40,116 nucleotides of DNA from Candidatus Faecousia faecigallinarum (GCA_018712145.1 DVHJ01000026.1:1-40116); one strand, 5' to 3'. Counted from the stretch's first letter, positions 31,854 to 40,116 are shown. The notes: generated by a model not told the origin, from the sequence alone. Numbers and translations: made by a program.

Positions 31854-32919
31854 GCTTCTCCACGCTGCCGACCTGCACCTGGGTGCCAGATTCCGGGGCC
31901 TACCTCCGGAGAAAGCGGCCCAGCGCCGCCGGCTTCAACTCACCCTCCCCGGCCGCCTGGCGGAGCTGTGCCGGGAAGAGGGCTGCCAACTGGCGCTGCT
32001 GGCCGGGGATCTGTTTGACCAGCCGCAAGCCACGGCCGAAGCGGTGCAGGCACTGGCCGCCGCTCTAGAGGAGATGGCCGTCCCAGTGTTTATCGCCCCG
32101 GGCAATCACGACTACTGCTGCACCGATTCCCCGTATTTGACTGGGGCCTGGCCGGGGAACGTCCATATTTTTTCCCGGCCGGAGCTCCAATCCGTGGCCC
32201 TGCCGGAGCTGGACTGCAGGGTATGGGGGGCGGGCTACACCGGCATGGACTGCCCCGCCCTGCTGGAAGGGTTTCGGGCCTCCGGCCCGGAAACAACCCA
32301 ACTGATGGTGCTCCACGGCGATCCCCTGTCCGCTGCGTCCTTCACCTGCCCTATCACCCGGCAGCAGGTGTCCGCCTCCGGCTTGCAGTATCTTGCCCTG
32401 GGCCATGTCCACCGGTGGGGAACACTGGAGGGGAGCGGCACGTTGGCCGCCTGGCCCGGCTGCCCCATGGCCACCGGCTTTGACGAAACCGGGCCAAAGG
32501 GGGTGCTCCTGGTGGAGGACGGCAGGCCCGCCTTCTGCCCCCTGGGCTTGGGCGAATACTTAGACCTGCAGGTGGAGGCCGGAGATAATCCCCTGGCCGC
32601 CATTCTGGCCGCCCTGCCTCCGGATACCCGGCAGGATGTGGCCCGCATCACCCTCACCGGTCCGGCCGAGCCGGTGGACCTGCAAGCCATCCAGGCCCAG
32701 CTGGCGGACCGGTTTTTCCACTTAGCGCTCCGGGACAAAACCAACCTACCCCCGGATATCTGGAAAACCGCCGGAGAGGACAGCCTAGAAGGGGTCTATT
32801 TCCGCCGCCTGCAAAAAGCGGCGGAAGCTGCCGCAACGGAAGAGGCAGCTCAGAGCTACATTCTGGCCGCCCGGATCAGCCGCCGCATCCTGGAGGGACA
32901 GGAGGTGAATCTGCCGTGA
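31846..32919 (+). CDS. SbcD/YhaO-like DNA repair metallophosphoesterase
   Basis: The 357-residue protein is a calcineurin-like phosphoesterase of the Mre11/SbcD branch: AADLHLG (about 7-13), LAGDLFDQ (about 49-56), APGNHDY, LHGDPLS and ALGHVHRW supply the metal ligands. Such nucleases act with an SMC-like ATPase, and the next gene encodes one (4-nt overlap). Size and partner fit YhaO of the YhaO-YhaN pair better than canonical SbcD. Its start lies within the end of ymdB. A role in DNA end processing is inferred from the family. Confidence 0.88.
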   Translation: MIKLLHAADLHLGARFRGLPPEKAAQRRRLQLTLPGRLAELCREEGCQLALLAGDLFDQPQATAEAVQALAAALEEMAVPVFIAPGNHDYCCTDSPYLTGAWPGNVHIFSRPELQSVALPELDCRVWGAGYTGMDCPALLEGFRASGPETTQLMVLHGDPLSAASFTCPITRQQVSASGLQYLALGHVHRWGTLEGSGTLAAWPGCPMATGFDETGPKGVLLVEDGRPAFCPLGLGEYLDLQVEAGDNPLAAILAALPPDTRQDVARITLTGPAEPVDLQAIQAQLADRFFHLALRDKTNLPPDIWKTAGEDSLEGVYFRRLQKAAEAAATEEAAQSYILAARISRRILEGQEVNLP

Positions 32920-35039
32920 TCATCCGTTCCATGACCGCCACCTTCGGCAAGCTGGAGGGGCAAACGCTCACCCTCACGCCGGGGTTGAATGTGATCACTG
33001 CCCCCAACGAGTGGGGCAAAAGCACCTGGTGCGCCTTTCTCTTAGCCATGCTCTACGGCATCGACACCCGGCAGCGCAGCCGCCAGGGCCAGCTGCCGGA
33101 CAAAGAGCGGTACCGCCCCTGGTCAGGCAAACCCATGTCCGGCTCCATGGACATTCTCTGGCAGGGCAGGGCCATCACCATCCAGCGCCTCAGCCGGGGC
33201 CGGACGCCCATGGGCCAGTTTTCCGCCTTTGAAACAGACACCGGCCTGCCGGTGGAGGCGCTAACAGCAGACAACTGCGGCCAGCGCTTACTGGGGGTGG
33301 AGCGAAGCGTGTATCTCCGGGGGGGCTTTCTCCGGGGCGGGGACCTGCCGGTGAGCCGGGATGAGGCCTTGAACCAGCGGCTGAATCAGCTGGTAACCAC
33401 CGGGGACGACAGCCCCGCCATCACCGGACTGGAGAACCGGCTCCGGGAATTGAAGAACAAATGCCAGTACAACAAATCCGGAGCCCTGCCTCAGGCCCGG
33501 CAGGCGCTGGCCCAGTGCCGGAGCCAGCTGCAGAACCACGAGAGCCTGGCTGTCCGGCGACAAGCTCAGGCGGATCGGGCGGAAGCCCTGGAAGGCCAGC
33601 TGGCGGCATTGCAGCGCCACAGCCGGGCCCTGGCCAGGCAGGAGGCTCTGGAAAAAGCAGCCAAGGTGGAAGCAGCCAAAGCCCGCCTGGATGCAGCCAA
33701 CCAGCGGTTGGACACCTTGACCGCCCAGTGCCAAGCCCTGCCCCCAGAGGATGAGCTAAACCAACAGCGCCAGGCATACCGCCGTTTGCAGGCGGAAATA
33801 CAGGCTGTGGAGCTGGAAGCCGCCATGGCCCTGCCGGAACAGGAGCCGGTGGAGGCGCCTTTGGGCTTCGCCGGATGCAGCGGCGAAGCGGCCCAAACCC
33901 TGGCCGCCCAGGCCGGGCAAGCCCTGGCCAGGCAGATTGAGAAGCCCCGGCCCCTGTGGATTGCCGGAGCCGCTGCCCTGGCGGTGGCTCTGATCCTGGC
34001 CTTGGTCCTCACGGGGTGGGCCAAGGCGGCAAGTCTTCTGCCCCTGGTTGCAGGGCTGGCGCTGTGCTGCCTGGACTGGAAAGCCCGGCGGCAAGCCGCT
34101 CAGGCGGCAGCGGCCCTGGAAAACACCCGGCGGGAGCTTCGCACCCGCTTCGGCACGGAAAATCCGGAGGAGATTGCCCGGACGGCGGCAGATTATGCCC
34201 GGGCCATGGCCCAGCAGCAGGCCAAACATGACGCCCGGCGGCAAGCCGCCCTGGCCATGGCACAGCGGCGGAACCAGCTCCAAGCCCAGCTGGACCGGCT
34301 GGGAAACCTGGAGGATATGGCCCGGCAGTGGACAGAGCTGGCAGATGCCCGGCGGACGGTCCTAACCTGCCAACGGCAGTATGAAGATCTGGCTGCCCTG
34401 GCTCCCCAGGTGCCGGAGCCAGAGGCGGACGAACTGACCCTGACGCCGGAGGAAACCCGGCTCCAGCTGCGGAAAACCCAGGAGCAGTTAGATTTCCTTC
34501 GGGGGGATATGGCCCGGGAAGCCGGGCAGGCCGCAGCCCTGCCGGACCGGCAAGCCCTGGAGGCCCAGGGGGAAGCCCTGGAGGCCCGGGTGGCAGAGCT
34601 AGAACAGTGGCAGGCAGCATTAGACGCCGCCCTATCCACCCTGGCCCAGGCCAAGGGAGAGCTGCAGAGCCGGTTCGCTCCCCAGATCACCGGCCAGGCC
34701 CGGCAGCTGCTGGCGGAAATCACCGGTGGGCGGTATACCCAGCTCCTCTTAGACCCGGACTTTGCCCTGGCGGCCAAGGCAGAAGACGAGGCGGGAATCA
34801 TGCCGGTTGCCTGGCGGAGCGACGGCACAGCCGATCAGATGTACCTGGCCCTGCGGCTGGCCGTGAGCCAGGCCCTGACCCCTCAGGCGCCTTTGGTCCT
34901 GGATGATGCCCTGACCCGGTTCGACGGCCAGCGGCTGAGCAGGGCCATGGCCTTGCTGGCCAAAACCGCAGAAGTCCGGCAGGTTATCCTCTTTTCCTGC
35001 CAGGATCGGGAAGCGCAGTGGCAAGCGGAGGCAACATGA
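32916..35039 (+). CDS. YhaN/SbcC-like ATPase with membrane segments
   Basis: The 707-residue protein has a split ABC-type ATPase: the N-terminal part with a Walker A APNEWGKST (about 30-38), and the C-terminal part with signature DGTADQMYLALRLA and Walker B PLVLDDALTRFD. Between them lie coiled coils (about 165-290 and 390-560) interrupted by a hydrophobic hairpin (about 347-388) that looks like two membrane spans. This layout is that of Bacillus YhaN rather than SbcC, which has a zinc hook there instead. GTG start after AGGAGGTGA, overlapping the previous stop in GTGA. Alanine and glutamine content is very high in the coils. Confidence 0.88.
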   Translation: MIIRSMTATFGKLEGQTLTLTPGLNVITAPNEWGKSTWCAFLLAMLYGIDTRQRSRQGQLPDKERYRPWSGKPMSGSMDILWQGRAITIQRLSRGRTPMGQFSAFETDTGLPVEALTADNCGQRLLGVERSVYLRGGFLRGGDLPVSRDEALNQRLNQLVTTGDDSPAITGLENRLRELKNKCQYNKSGALPQARQALAQCRSQLQNHESLAVRRQAQADRAEALEGQLAALQRHSRALARQEALEKAAKVEAAKARLDAANQRLDTLTAQCQALPPEDELNQQRQAYRRLQAEIQAVELEAAMALPEQEPVEAPLGFAGCSGEAAQTLAAQAGQALARQIEKPRPLWIAGAAALAVALILALVLTGWAKAASLLPLVAGLALCCLDWKARRQAAQAAAALENTRRELRTRFGTENPEEIARTAADYARAMAQQQAKHDARRQAALAMAQRRNQLQAQLDRLGNLEDMARQWTELADARRTVLTCQRQYEDLAALAPQVPEPEADELTLTPEETRLQLRKTQEQLDFLRGDMAREAGQAAALPDRQALEAQGEALEARVAELEQWQAALDAALSTLAQAKGELQSRFAPQITGQARQLLAEITGGRYTQLLLDPDFALAAKAEDEAGIMPVAWRSDGTADQMYLALRLAVSQALTPQAPLVLDDALTRFDGQRLSRAMALLAKTAEVRQVILFSCQDREAQWQAEAT

Positions 35040-35449
35040 TGGAGATCGTGTTGGCCACCCCGGCCCTGTTTTCCGCCGTCCGCCAGTTTGACCGCCACAT
35101 CCCACCCCACCGGCTGCGGCACTGTATCGCCGGTGGGCAGGTCTACCTGCTGCGGGTGGAACGGAGCTGGGCCGGTGTGTTGCGGTACAGTCTATTTTGG
35201 GAAACTATCCCCTTCCTGGATCTGCTGTACATTGACCAAAGGTACCGGGGGCTAGGCTGGGGCCGGAAACTAATGGGCCATTGGGAAGCCGCCATGGCAG
35301 CCCAAGGCTTCCGTCATGGGATGCTTTCCACCCAGGCCGATGAAGCGGCAAAGCATTTTTATGAAAAGCTGGGCTACCGTTTGGCAGGCAGTTTCTACCC
35401 ACCGGAGCAGGAAGCCGCCGAACTGATATACACGAAAGTCCTGGGATAA
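35036..35449 (+). CDS. GNAT family N-acetyltransferase
   Basis: The 137-residue protein has the GNAT fold pattern: FLDLLYIDQRYRGLGWGRKL, holding the acetyl-CoA binding Q-R-x-x-G-x-G loop, and a C-terminal HFYEKLGYRLAG strand-helix typical of the family. The ATG overlaps the stop of the ATPase gene in ATGA; an ATG directly after it is an alternative start. It is the last gene of the operon. The acceptor substrate is unknown. Confidence 0.88.
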   Translation: MMEIVLATPALFSAVRQFDRHIPPHRLRHCIAGGQVYLLRVERSWAGVLRYSLFWETIPFLDLLYIDQRYRGLGWGRKLMGHWEAAMAAQGFRHGMLSTQADEAAKHFYEKLGYRLAGSFYPPEQEAAELIYTKVLG

Positions 35450-35506
35450 TGCCGCTGCCGATGGGGCAGGACCTGGCCGTCACGAACCCCCCCCCCGGCA
35501 AAAAAT

Positions 35507-35535
35507 ACGGCGGACAGGAAAGCCCTGTCCGCCGT
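35507..35535 (-). terminator. terminator of the BMP lipoprotein gene
   Basis: ACGGCGGACAGG (35507-35518) pairs with CCTGTCCGCCGT (35524-35535); on the minus strand ATTTTTTGCC follows. It lies between convergent genes and may serve both. Confidence 0.85.
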
Positions 35536-35550
35536 GGGAAAAGCCGCTGA

Positions 35551-36768
35551 TTACTTAATGCTGCCCAGATCCTGGAGATCCACAAACTCGCTCACCGTGG
35601 GCAGGGCGGTGACGTCGTTAGACACGGTGATGGTGCCGTCAAACATGGCCTTCACCAGAGCCTTGTAGTCATCCTGGGTGAAGCCCTCGCCCCACTGGGT
35701 GGTTTCCATGGGCAGCTGCACGTAGTTCACCGTGGGATCGTCGCCGGACACCAGGCCCAGGTTCTCGATCTTGCCCACGTACTCGCCCCAGTTGTCATTG
35801 AGAACCACATCAGTGAGAGTGTCAATGGTGGTGGGAGCCAAGCCCTTCATAGCGGAAGTCACCGTCATGCCTTCGCCGTAAGCGCCATCAATGATGGCAG
35901 ACTGGTCAACGTCCACACCGATGATCTTACCGTTCACCTTCTTGGCCGCCTCAGCAGCAGAGGTATAGATGCCACCGCCGCAGGCAAACACGATCTCTGT
36001 GCCACCGCTGTACCAGGTATCCATCACCGCAGTGATATCCGCATCGCCGGAGAATACGCCGCCGTAGGTGTACTTCACTTCCACGTTCACGCCCAGCTCC
36101 TGAGCAGCGGCGTCAATGCCCTGCACATAGCCGTGGCCGTAGCGCTGCACCGCCGGCACCGCCATGCCGCCCAGGAAGCCCAGCTTGGTATAGCCCAGCT
36201 TCACCGCAGCATAGCCGGCCATATAGCCGCACAGTTCTTCCTGGTAAATGGCGCAGTAGACATTGCTCATGTCCACATAGTCCTCCAGGTTCCAGTTTTC
36301 GGGGACATAGTCGTAGGTCTCACCGGCGTTGGCCACGGCAGTTTCCAGCAGGTCGCCGGCAGCCACGTCCAGGGCAAAGAACTTCACGTTGGGATACTCG
36401 GGGGCAACCTCCACGATGGTAGCGCCGAAGGCATAGCCCGGCATCACAATTACGTTATACCCCTCGGACACGGCCATCTCCACGGAAGCCACACGGCTGG
36501 CGGTGGAGTTATCGGTGGGCTTGAAGTACTTGAAATCCACGCTGTTGGCATCGGCGAATTCCTTGCAGGCCTCATAGGTGGTCTGGTTGAAGGACTGGTC
36601 GGTGATGTCGCCGTAGTCAGTGATCATGGCAATCTTGTACTCGCTGTTGGCACCAGTGGTGCCTTCGTTACCTTCTGTTGTGCCGGAGCCTTCGCCGCCA
36701 GCGGCGCAGCCAGCAAACAGGCAGCTGACCATGGCCAGGGCCAGCAGCAGTGCGATGAGTTTCTTCAT
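35551..36768 (-). CDS. BMP/PnrA-family substrate-binding lipoprotein
   Basis: The 405-residue protein has a lipoprotein signal peptide ([21 protein letters not shown], with the lipobox LFAGC placing the lipidated Cys at about 21), a short Gly/Thr/Glu linker, and a periplasmic-binding-type domain of the basic membrane protein family ([18 protein letters not shown] broken at about 44; [19 protein letters not shown]). PnrA and related BMP proteins bind purine nucleosides for ABC import. No permease or ATPase gene lies next to it. I chose the ATG at 36768, after GGAGGT. A clear promoter was not defined; TATTAT near 36793 is a candidate -10. Confidence 0.9.
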   Translation of the reverse strand: MKKLIALLLALAMVSCLFAGCAAGGEGSGTTEGNEGTTGANSEYKIAMITDYGDITDQSFNQTTYEACKEFADANSVDFKYFKPTDNSTASRVASVEMAVSEGYNVIVMPGYAFGATIVEVAPEYPNVKFFALDVAAGDLLETAVANAGETYDYVPENWNLEDYVDMSNVYCAIYQEELCGYMAGYAAVKLGYTKLGFLGGMAVPAVQRYGHGYVQGIDAAAQELGVNVEVKYTYGGVFSGDADITAVMDTWYSGGTEIVFACGGGIYTSAAEAAKKVNGKIIGVDVDQSAIIDGAYGEGMTVTSAMKGLAPTTIDTLTDVVLNDNWGEYVGKIENLGLVSGDDPTVNYVQLPMETTQWGEGFTQDDYKALVKAMFDGTITVSNDVTALPTVSEFVDLQDLGSIK

Positions 36769-36897
36769 GTTTTCTACCTCCAATTATGTATAATACCATT
36801 GGACCTATGCAGTGGCCGGAAAAGGACACTGTACCTTACTTTTTATCACAAATATGGGAAAAAATCAACACATGTTTTTCATTTTTTTTACATTTGT

Positions 36898-36928
36898 AAA
36901 GGCCGCCCCGAGCAACAGGGCGGCCTTT
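36898..36928 (-). terminator. rplA terminator
   Basis: AAAGGCCGCCC (36898-36908) pairs perfectly with GGGCGGCCTTT (36918-36928), 8 nt past the rplA stop. Confidence 0.8.
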
Positions 36929-36935
36929 GCAAAAC

Positions 36936-37625
36936 TCAATATTTCGCTGTGTTAACTTTCACGCCGGGGCCCATGGTGGAAGCCACCACGCAAGAGCGGA
37001 TATACTGGCCCTTGGCCGCAGCAGGCTTGGCTTTCACCACAGCGGACACCAGGGTATCCATATTCTCCTGCAACTTTTCCACGCCAAAGGAAACCTTGCC
37101 GATGGGGCAGTGGATAATATTGGTCTTATCCAGGCGGTACTCCACCTTACCGGCTTTGATTTCCTTCACCGCAGCGCCTACATTTGGCGTAACGGTGCCG
37201 GCCTTGGGAGAGGGCATCAAGCCCTTGGGACCCAGAAGCTTACCCAGACGGCCAACCATGCCCATCATATCCGGAGAAGCCACAACCACGTCAAAATCGA
37301 ACCAGTTTTCCTTGGTGATCTTCTCCACCAGGTCCATGCCGCCCACATAATCGGCGCCAGCCTCCTTGGCCTCGTCCACCTTGGCGTCCTTGGCGAACAC
37401 CAGCACCCGGCGGGTCTTACCGGTGCCGTTGGGCAGAACCACGGCGCCACGAACCTGCTGATCGGCGTGGCGGGAATCCACGCCCAGCTTGATGTGGATT
37501 TCCACCGTCTCGTCAAATTTAGCCGGGGCAGTCTTCACCACCAGGCCCAGGGCGTCAGCGGGATCATATTGCACAGCGCGGTCAATCTGCTTTGCGCTGT
37601 CCTTATATTTTTTACCTCTAAACAA
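36936..37625 (-). CDS. rplA: 50S ribosomal protein L1, TTG start
   Basis: L1 binds 23S rRNA at the E-site stalk and often represses its own operon. The 229-residue protein shows [18 protein letters not shown], the family signature [18 protein letters not shown] and the C-terminal [13 protein letters not shown]. The start is a TTG at 37625, with AAGGAGG 9 nt upstream and no ATG near. The stretch before it (37626-37710) contains GGGAGGAG and short inverted pieces that may be the L1 control site. It ends the rpmG-secE-nusG-rplK-rplA cluster. Confidence 0.96.
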   Translation of the reverse strand: MFRGKKYKDSAKQIDRAVQYDPADALGLVVKTAPAKFDETVEIHIKLGVDSRHADQQVRGAVVLPNGTGKTRRVLVFAKDAKVDEAKEAGADYVGGMDLVEKITKENWFDFDVVVASPDMMGMVGRLGKLLGPKGLMPSPKAGTVTPNVGAAVKEIKAGKVEYRLDKTNIIHCPIGKVSFGVEKLQENMDTLVSAVVKAKPAAAKGQYIRSCVVASTMGPGVKVNTAKY

Positions 37626-37710
37626 TGTATTATCCTCCTTAAAGTGGTAATGCGGAATACTCCTCCCACAGTTTTGAGGTTTGGCCTTCCGCCGTTAAAC
37701 CTCGGAAATC

Positions 37711-38136
37711 TCAGTCCACAACCGTTACGCCCATGGACCGGCAGGTGCCGGCCACCTGGCTCTCGGCAGCCTCCAGGGTGGCGGCGTTCAGGTCGGGCAT
37801 CTTCTTCTCAGCGATCTCCCGAATCTGGGCCCGGGTAATGGTGCCCACCTTGGTCTTGTTGGGCACACCGGAGCCGCTTTCCACGCCGATGGCCTTCATG
37901 ATCAGCATAGGAGTGGGAGGCGTCTTGGTAATGAAGGTGAAGGAACGGTCGGCATATACCGTGATAACCACGGGGATCTTAAAACCGGCCTGATCCTGGG
38001 TGCGGGCATTGAATTCCTTAATAAAGGCGGCAATGTTCACGCCGTGCTGGCCCAGAGCGGGACCCACCGGAGGAGAGGCGGTCGCCTTTGCCGCCGGGAT
38101 TTGCAATTTAATAATACCAGTTACTTTCTGTGCCAT
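37711..38136 (-). CDS. rplK: 50S ribosomal protein L11
   Basis: L11 belongs to the GTPase-associated centre. The 141-residue protein has [20 protein letters not shown], the family hallmark near the N-terminus, and a C-terminal domain ending in [12 protein letters not shown]. The ATG at 38136 follows AGGAGGTGC; the upstream in-frame start at 38208 has no support. Confidence 0.97.
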   Translation of the reverse strand: MAQKVTGIIKLQIPAAKATASPPVGPALGQHGVNIAAFIKEFNARTQDQAGFKIPVVITVYADRSFTFITKTPPTPMLIMKAIGVESGSGVPNKTKVGTITRAQIREIAEKKMPDLNAATLEAAESQVAGTCRSMGVTVVD

Positions 38137-38229
38137 AATAGCACCTCCTGAATAGATGTGGTTCATGTGCAAAAGCACACGCTGATCGGGGCATGCGGCC
38201 CCTCCCACGCTATGGCCGGTTCCCGGCCT

Positions 38230-38757
38230 TTATTGGGAAATCACCTCTACCTGGTCGAGCTCCAGCTCCACCGGGGTTTCCCGGCCAAACATGGACACCA
38301 CTACCCGGACCTTGTTCTTTTCCAGATCCAAGGCGTCCACCACGCCGGTAAACGAGGTTAACGGACCGTCGGCAATGCGGACGGTATCCCCCACCCCATA
38401 GCCAACGACAATTTCTTTCTTTTCCATGCCCAGCTTGTACACCTCGTCCTCGCTTAAGGGCGTAGGTTTCGTGCCGGAGCCGACAAACCCGGTAACGCCC
38501 CGCACATTCCGGACAATATACCAGGACTCATCGCTCATGACCATTTTCACCAGCACATAGCCGGGGAAGACTTTCCGCTCCACGGTTTTGGCAACGCCGG
38601 AGTCGGAAATTTCCGTCACGGTCTCCAGGGGAATGGAGACGGCATGGATAATCTCCTGCAGATGGCGGGACTCCACGGTTTTCTCAATGGTGGCCTTGAC
38701 CGTATTCTCATAGCCGGAATAGGTCTGCACCACGTACCACTTAGCCGCTTCCGCCAT
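38230..38757 (-). CDS. nusG: transcription termination/antitermination factor NusG
   Basis: NusG binds RNA polymerase and couples it to ribosomes or pausing. The 175-residue protein has the NGN domain (KWYVVQTYSGYE, FPGYVLVKM, VRGVTGFVG) and a C-terminal KOW domain (GDTVRIADGPLTSFTGVVD). It follows secE by 3 nt and precedes rplK by 93 nt; that gap contains the hairpin GTGTGC-TTTT-GCACAT on the minus strand. Confidence 0.97.
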   Translation of the reverse strand: MAEAAKWYVVQTYSGYENTVKATIEKTVESRHLQEIIHAVSIPLETVTEISDSGVAKTVERKVFPGYVLVKMVMSDESWYIVRNVRGVTGFVGSGTKPTPLSEDEVYKLGMEKKEIVVGYGVGDTVRIADGPLTSFTGVVDALDLEKNKVRVVVSMFGRETPVELELDQVEVISQ

Positions 38758-38760
38758 GGC

Positions 38761-38991
38761 CTATCCCTTTAGGCCAATGAGCAAGTTGACGCCAAACTTG
38801 GCCACCACGTCAAACACCCAGATGAAGGCGCCGACGATGACCACGCAAACCGCCACGGTCAGGGTGTTTTTCAATACCTGACTCCAGGTAGGCCAGACAA
38901 CCTTATGCAGTTCGCTTTTCATCTCGCGGAACCACTTGCTGATGCGCTTACCGGTTCTCTTGAACCAGTTTTCCTTCTTGGTTTCAGCCAT
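38761..38991 (-). CDS. secE: preprotein translocase subunit SecE
   Basis: SecE is the small essential membrane subunit of the SecYEG channel. The 76-residue protein has the conserved amphipathic segment EMKSELHKVVWPTWSQVLKNT and one C-terminal membrane span (about 48-70). I chose the ATG at 38991 after AAAGGGTGAGTAC; the longer frame to 39051 runs into rpmG. Located between rpmG and nusG as usual. Confidence 0.95.
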   Translation of the reverse strand: MAETKKENWFKRTGKRISKWFREMKSELHKVVWPTWSQVLKNTLTVAVCVVIVGAFIWVFDVVAKFGVNLLIGLKG

Positions 38992-39005
38992 TGTACTCAC
39001 CCTTT

Positions 39006-39155
39006 CTACTTGGTCTCGTTGTGGATGGTGTGCTTCTTGCAGAATCTGCAATACTTCTTCATCTCGAGACGGTCAGGGTCATTCTTCTTGTTCTTCATGG
39101 TGTTGTAATTTCGCTGCTTGCACTCAGAACATCTCATGGTGACTTTCACGCGCAT
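39006..39155 (-). CDS. rpmG: 50S ribosomal protein L33
   Basis: This 49-codon gene encodes a basic protein with two Cys pairs, CSEC (9-12) and CRFC (36-39), typical of the zinc-binding L33 form, and the family start [12 protein letters not shown] and DRLEMKKYC segment. AAGGAGGTGC precedes the ATG. It is 14 nt upstream of secE and is the first gene of the cluster. The presence of both Cys pairs marks it as the zinc-dependent paralogue type. Confidence 0.95.
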   Translation of the reverse strand: MRVKVTMRCSECKQRNYNTMKNKKNDPDRLEMKKYCRFCKKHTIHNETK

Positions 39156-39194
39156 AACGGCACCTCCTTAACATTTGCCTCCCTGTATGGCCCC

Positions 39195-39241
39195 AGCTAA
39201 GAACAAAAATTTAGCTGCGGCAAGCCCATGTATCTTGCCGC
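39195..39241 (-). promoter_or_regulatory. two adjacent hairpins in the rpmG-secE-nusG leader
   Basis: On the minus strand GCGGCAAG (39241-39234) pairs with CTTGCCGC (39224-39217), directly followed by AGCTAA (39216-39211) pairing with TTAGCT (39200-39195) around AATTTTTGTTC-like sequence. The first hairpin plus its T-rich follow-on resembles an attenuator. Confidence 0.4.
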
Positions 39242-39290
39242 CCGGGGGTGAAAAAGGCGCAGAAAAAAAGCCCTTTTCCCAGGTAGAACC

Positions 39291-39319
39291 ATTCTAGCAC
39301 AGGCAAAACCCCAGGTCAA
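39291..39319 (-). promoter_or_regulatory. promoter of rpmG-secE-nusG-rplK-rplA
   Basis: On the minus strand TTGACC (39319-39314), 17 nt, TAGAAT (39296-39291), giving a leader of about 130 nt. Confidence 0.75.
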
Positions 39320-39352
39320 CAACTTTTTCTTCCCTTTTGCTAAATTTTTTCT

Positions 39353-39358
39353 TATAAT
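39353..39358 (+). promoter_or_regulatory. candidate -10 box for yqgF
   Basis: TATAAT lies 32 nt before the yqgF ATG. No good -35 box is found at 16-18 nt (TTCCCT only). Confidence 0.4.
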
Positions 39359-39390
39359 CTTCTCGTACCCCGAAGGAAAGGAGGCGCGTC

Positions 39391-39807
39391 ATGGAGCGCA
39401 TCATGGCCATCGATTATGGCGATGCCCGGACGGGCATTGCCGTGTCGGATTTATTGTGCAGCTTAGTTGGTTTCACCACGGTGATCCACAGCCGCAGCCC
39501 CCAGGCAACGGCGGAGGAAATTGGCCGCCTGGCCCGGCAGCATCAGGCCGGGCAGCTGGTGTTGGGCCTGCCCAAAAACATGAACGGCACAGAAGGTCCC
39601 CGGGCAGAAAAATGCCGGGCCATGGCCCGGCTGTTGGAGGAGGCCACCGGCCTGCCGGTGGCCCTGTGGGACGAGCGGCGCACCACGGTAGAGGCCCACA
39701 ACATTCTCTCTGCCCACAATTACCATGGCAAGAAGAGAAAAAATACGGTGGATGCTGTGGCCGCAGCACTGATTCTGGAAGGTTACCTGGCCTTCTGCCG
39801 GCGGTGA
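39391..39807 (+). CDS. ruvX: YqgF/RuvX-type Holliday junction resolvase-like protein
   Basis: The 138-residue protein has the RNase H-like fold signatures of the YqgF family: MAIDYGDARTGIAVSD at the start with the catalytic Asp, VLGLPKNMNGTEG, the Glu in WDERRTTVEA, and KNTVDAVAAALIL near the end. In E. coli YqgF takes part in 16S rRNA 5'-end maturation, and the family was first proposed as a Holliday junction resolvase. AAAGGAGGCG precedes the ATG. Its 3' end overlaps the convergent permease gene by 25 nt. Confidence 0.94.
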   Translation: MERIMAIDYGDARTGIAVSDLLCSLVGFTTVIHSRSPQATAEEIGRLARQHQAGQLVLGLPKNMNGTEGPRAEKCRAMARLLEEATGLPVALWDERRTTVEAHNILSAHNYHGKKRKNTVDAVAAALILEGYLAFCRR

Positions 39808-40116
39808 GCGCCAAACAGCTCCCACAGGCCGGTGGCCACCAACAATCCGCCAAACAGCTTCCGCAGAAGCCCGGTATCCACCCGAACCGCCATCCAGGCG
39901 CACAGCGCCGCAGAGGCCGCCCCCGCCGCCATGGCCGGCAACGCCGCCGCCCAGTCCAGGCGGCGGTTTTTTCCGTGGAACAGGCAGGCAATCACCGCCG
40001 CCGGCAGAAAAAACAAGAGGTTGATGCCCTGGGCCGCCCGCTGCTCCGTCCCCAGCACTGCCGTAAGCCACAAAATCAGCAGGGAGCCGCCGCCCACCCC
40101 CAAGCCGGACAGAAAG
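39783..40116 (-). CDS. TauE/SafE-family permease, C-terminal part (cut by window edge)
   Basis: The open frame runs off the right edge, so the start is not seen. The visible residues include GVGGGSLLILWLTAVLG and three or four hydrophobic segments, ending LLRKLFGGLLVATGLWELF, the pattern of the second half repeat of TauE/SafE (DUF81) membrane permeases, which move sulfite, sulfonates or other small anions. The frame beyond the first visible Met reads F-L-S-G-L-G before VGGG, supporting continuation upstream. Substrate is unknown. Confidence 0.75.
   Translation of the reverse strand, partial: FLSGLGVGGGSLLILWLTAVLGTEQRAAQGINLLFFLPAAVIACLFHGKNRRLDWAAALPAMAAGAASAALCAWMAVRVDTGLLRKLFGGLLVATGLWELFGAHRRQKAR

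Noticed and set aside
35487-35496. Run of ten C as a phase-variation tract
   Set aside because: It lies between convergent gene ends, outside any coding frame or promoter, so a change in length would have no clear effect.
1-40116. tRNA or rRNA genes, phage or conjugation genes
   Set aside because: No cloverleaf with conserved T-loop and acceptor end, rRNA segment, integrase, capsid or relaxase pattern was recognised by eye; a tRNAscan run would settle the tRNA question.

Overview
The window looks like chromosome from a GC-rich, spore-forming member of the Clostridia, probably Oscillospiraceae/Ruminococcaceae. Three things point there: a spoIIGA-sigE pair followed by rex, a clpB gene under a CIRCE operator, and Firmicutes-style ribosomal-protein leaders (an L10-type leader before rplJ-rplL and an attenuator leader before infC-rpmI-rplT). 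Most promoters are near-consensus sigma-A type (TTGACN, 16-17 bp, TATAAT-like) and most starts have an AGGAGG ribosome binding site. Species cannot be named from sequence reading alone.

Layout. 1-1012: a truncated AAA ATPase remnant and a small P-loop protein. 1158-2468: pgi. 2646-2819: a small unknown ORF. 2991-5859 (minus): an acyl-carrier-protein, MBOAT acyltransferase and SGNH-protein operon that resembles dltC-dltB-dltD but has no dltA nearby. 5933-7627 (minus): a SIR2-TPR protein that could be an NAD-depleting defence protein, divergent from a MocR-type regulator (7828-9228). 9225-10765: a CNNM/CorC-type membrane protein behind a 190-nt leader that holds a 20-codon acidic ORF and mutually exclusive RNA pairings. 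11079-13769: clpB, broken by a one-base deletion. 13770-14526: repeats. 14527-17296 (minus): an OmpR-type two-component system with a third, membrane-anchored gene; its control region, shared with the divergent udk, carries three TTGTATC repeats spaced 11 bp apart.

18262-19435: rplJ-rplL. 19880-21592: an ABC exporter. 21821-23806 (minus): a branching enzyme. 24086-26278: spoIIGA, sigE and rex. 26279-27123: a gene-free stretch with two copies of a roughly 180-bp inverted-repeat element. 27124-28347 (minus): an M29 aminopeptidase. 28504-29629 (minus): infC-rpmI-rplT, with infC starting at ATC. 29959-30918 (minus): ldh. 31086-35449: a tight operon of YmdB-like phosphodiesterase, SbcD/YhaO-like nuclease, SbcC/YhaN-like ATPase and GNAT acetyltransferase. 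35551-36768 (minus): a BMP/PnrA-type lipoprotein. 36936-39155 (minus): rpmG-secE-nusG-rplK-rplA. 39391-39807: yqgF/ruvX. 39783-40116 (minus): a TauE/SafE-type permease cut by the window edge.

Most of the window is conserved housekeeping DNA. The least ordinary parts are the leader at 9259-9445, the SIR2-TPR gene beside a dltA-less acyl-transfer operon, the phased repeats at 17343-17371, and the inverted-repeat element family.
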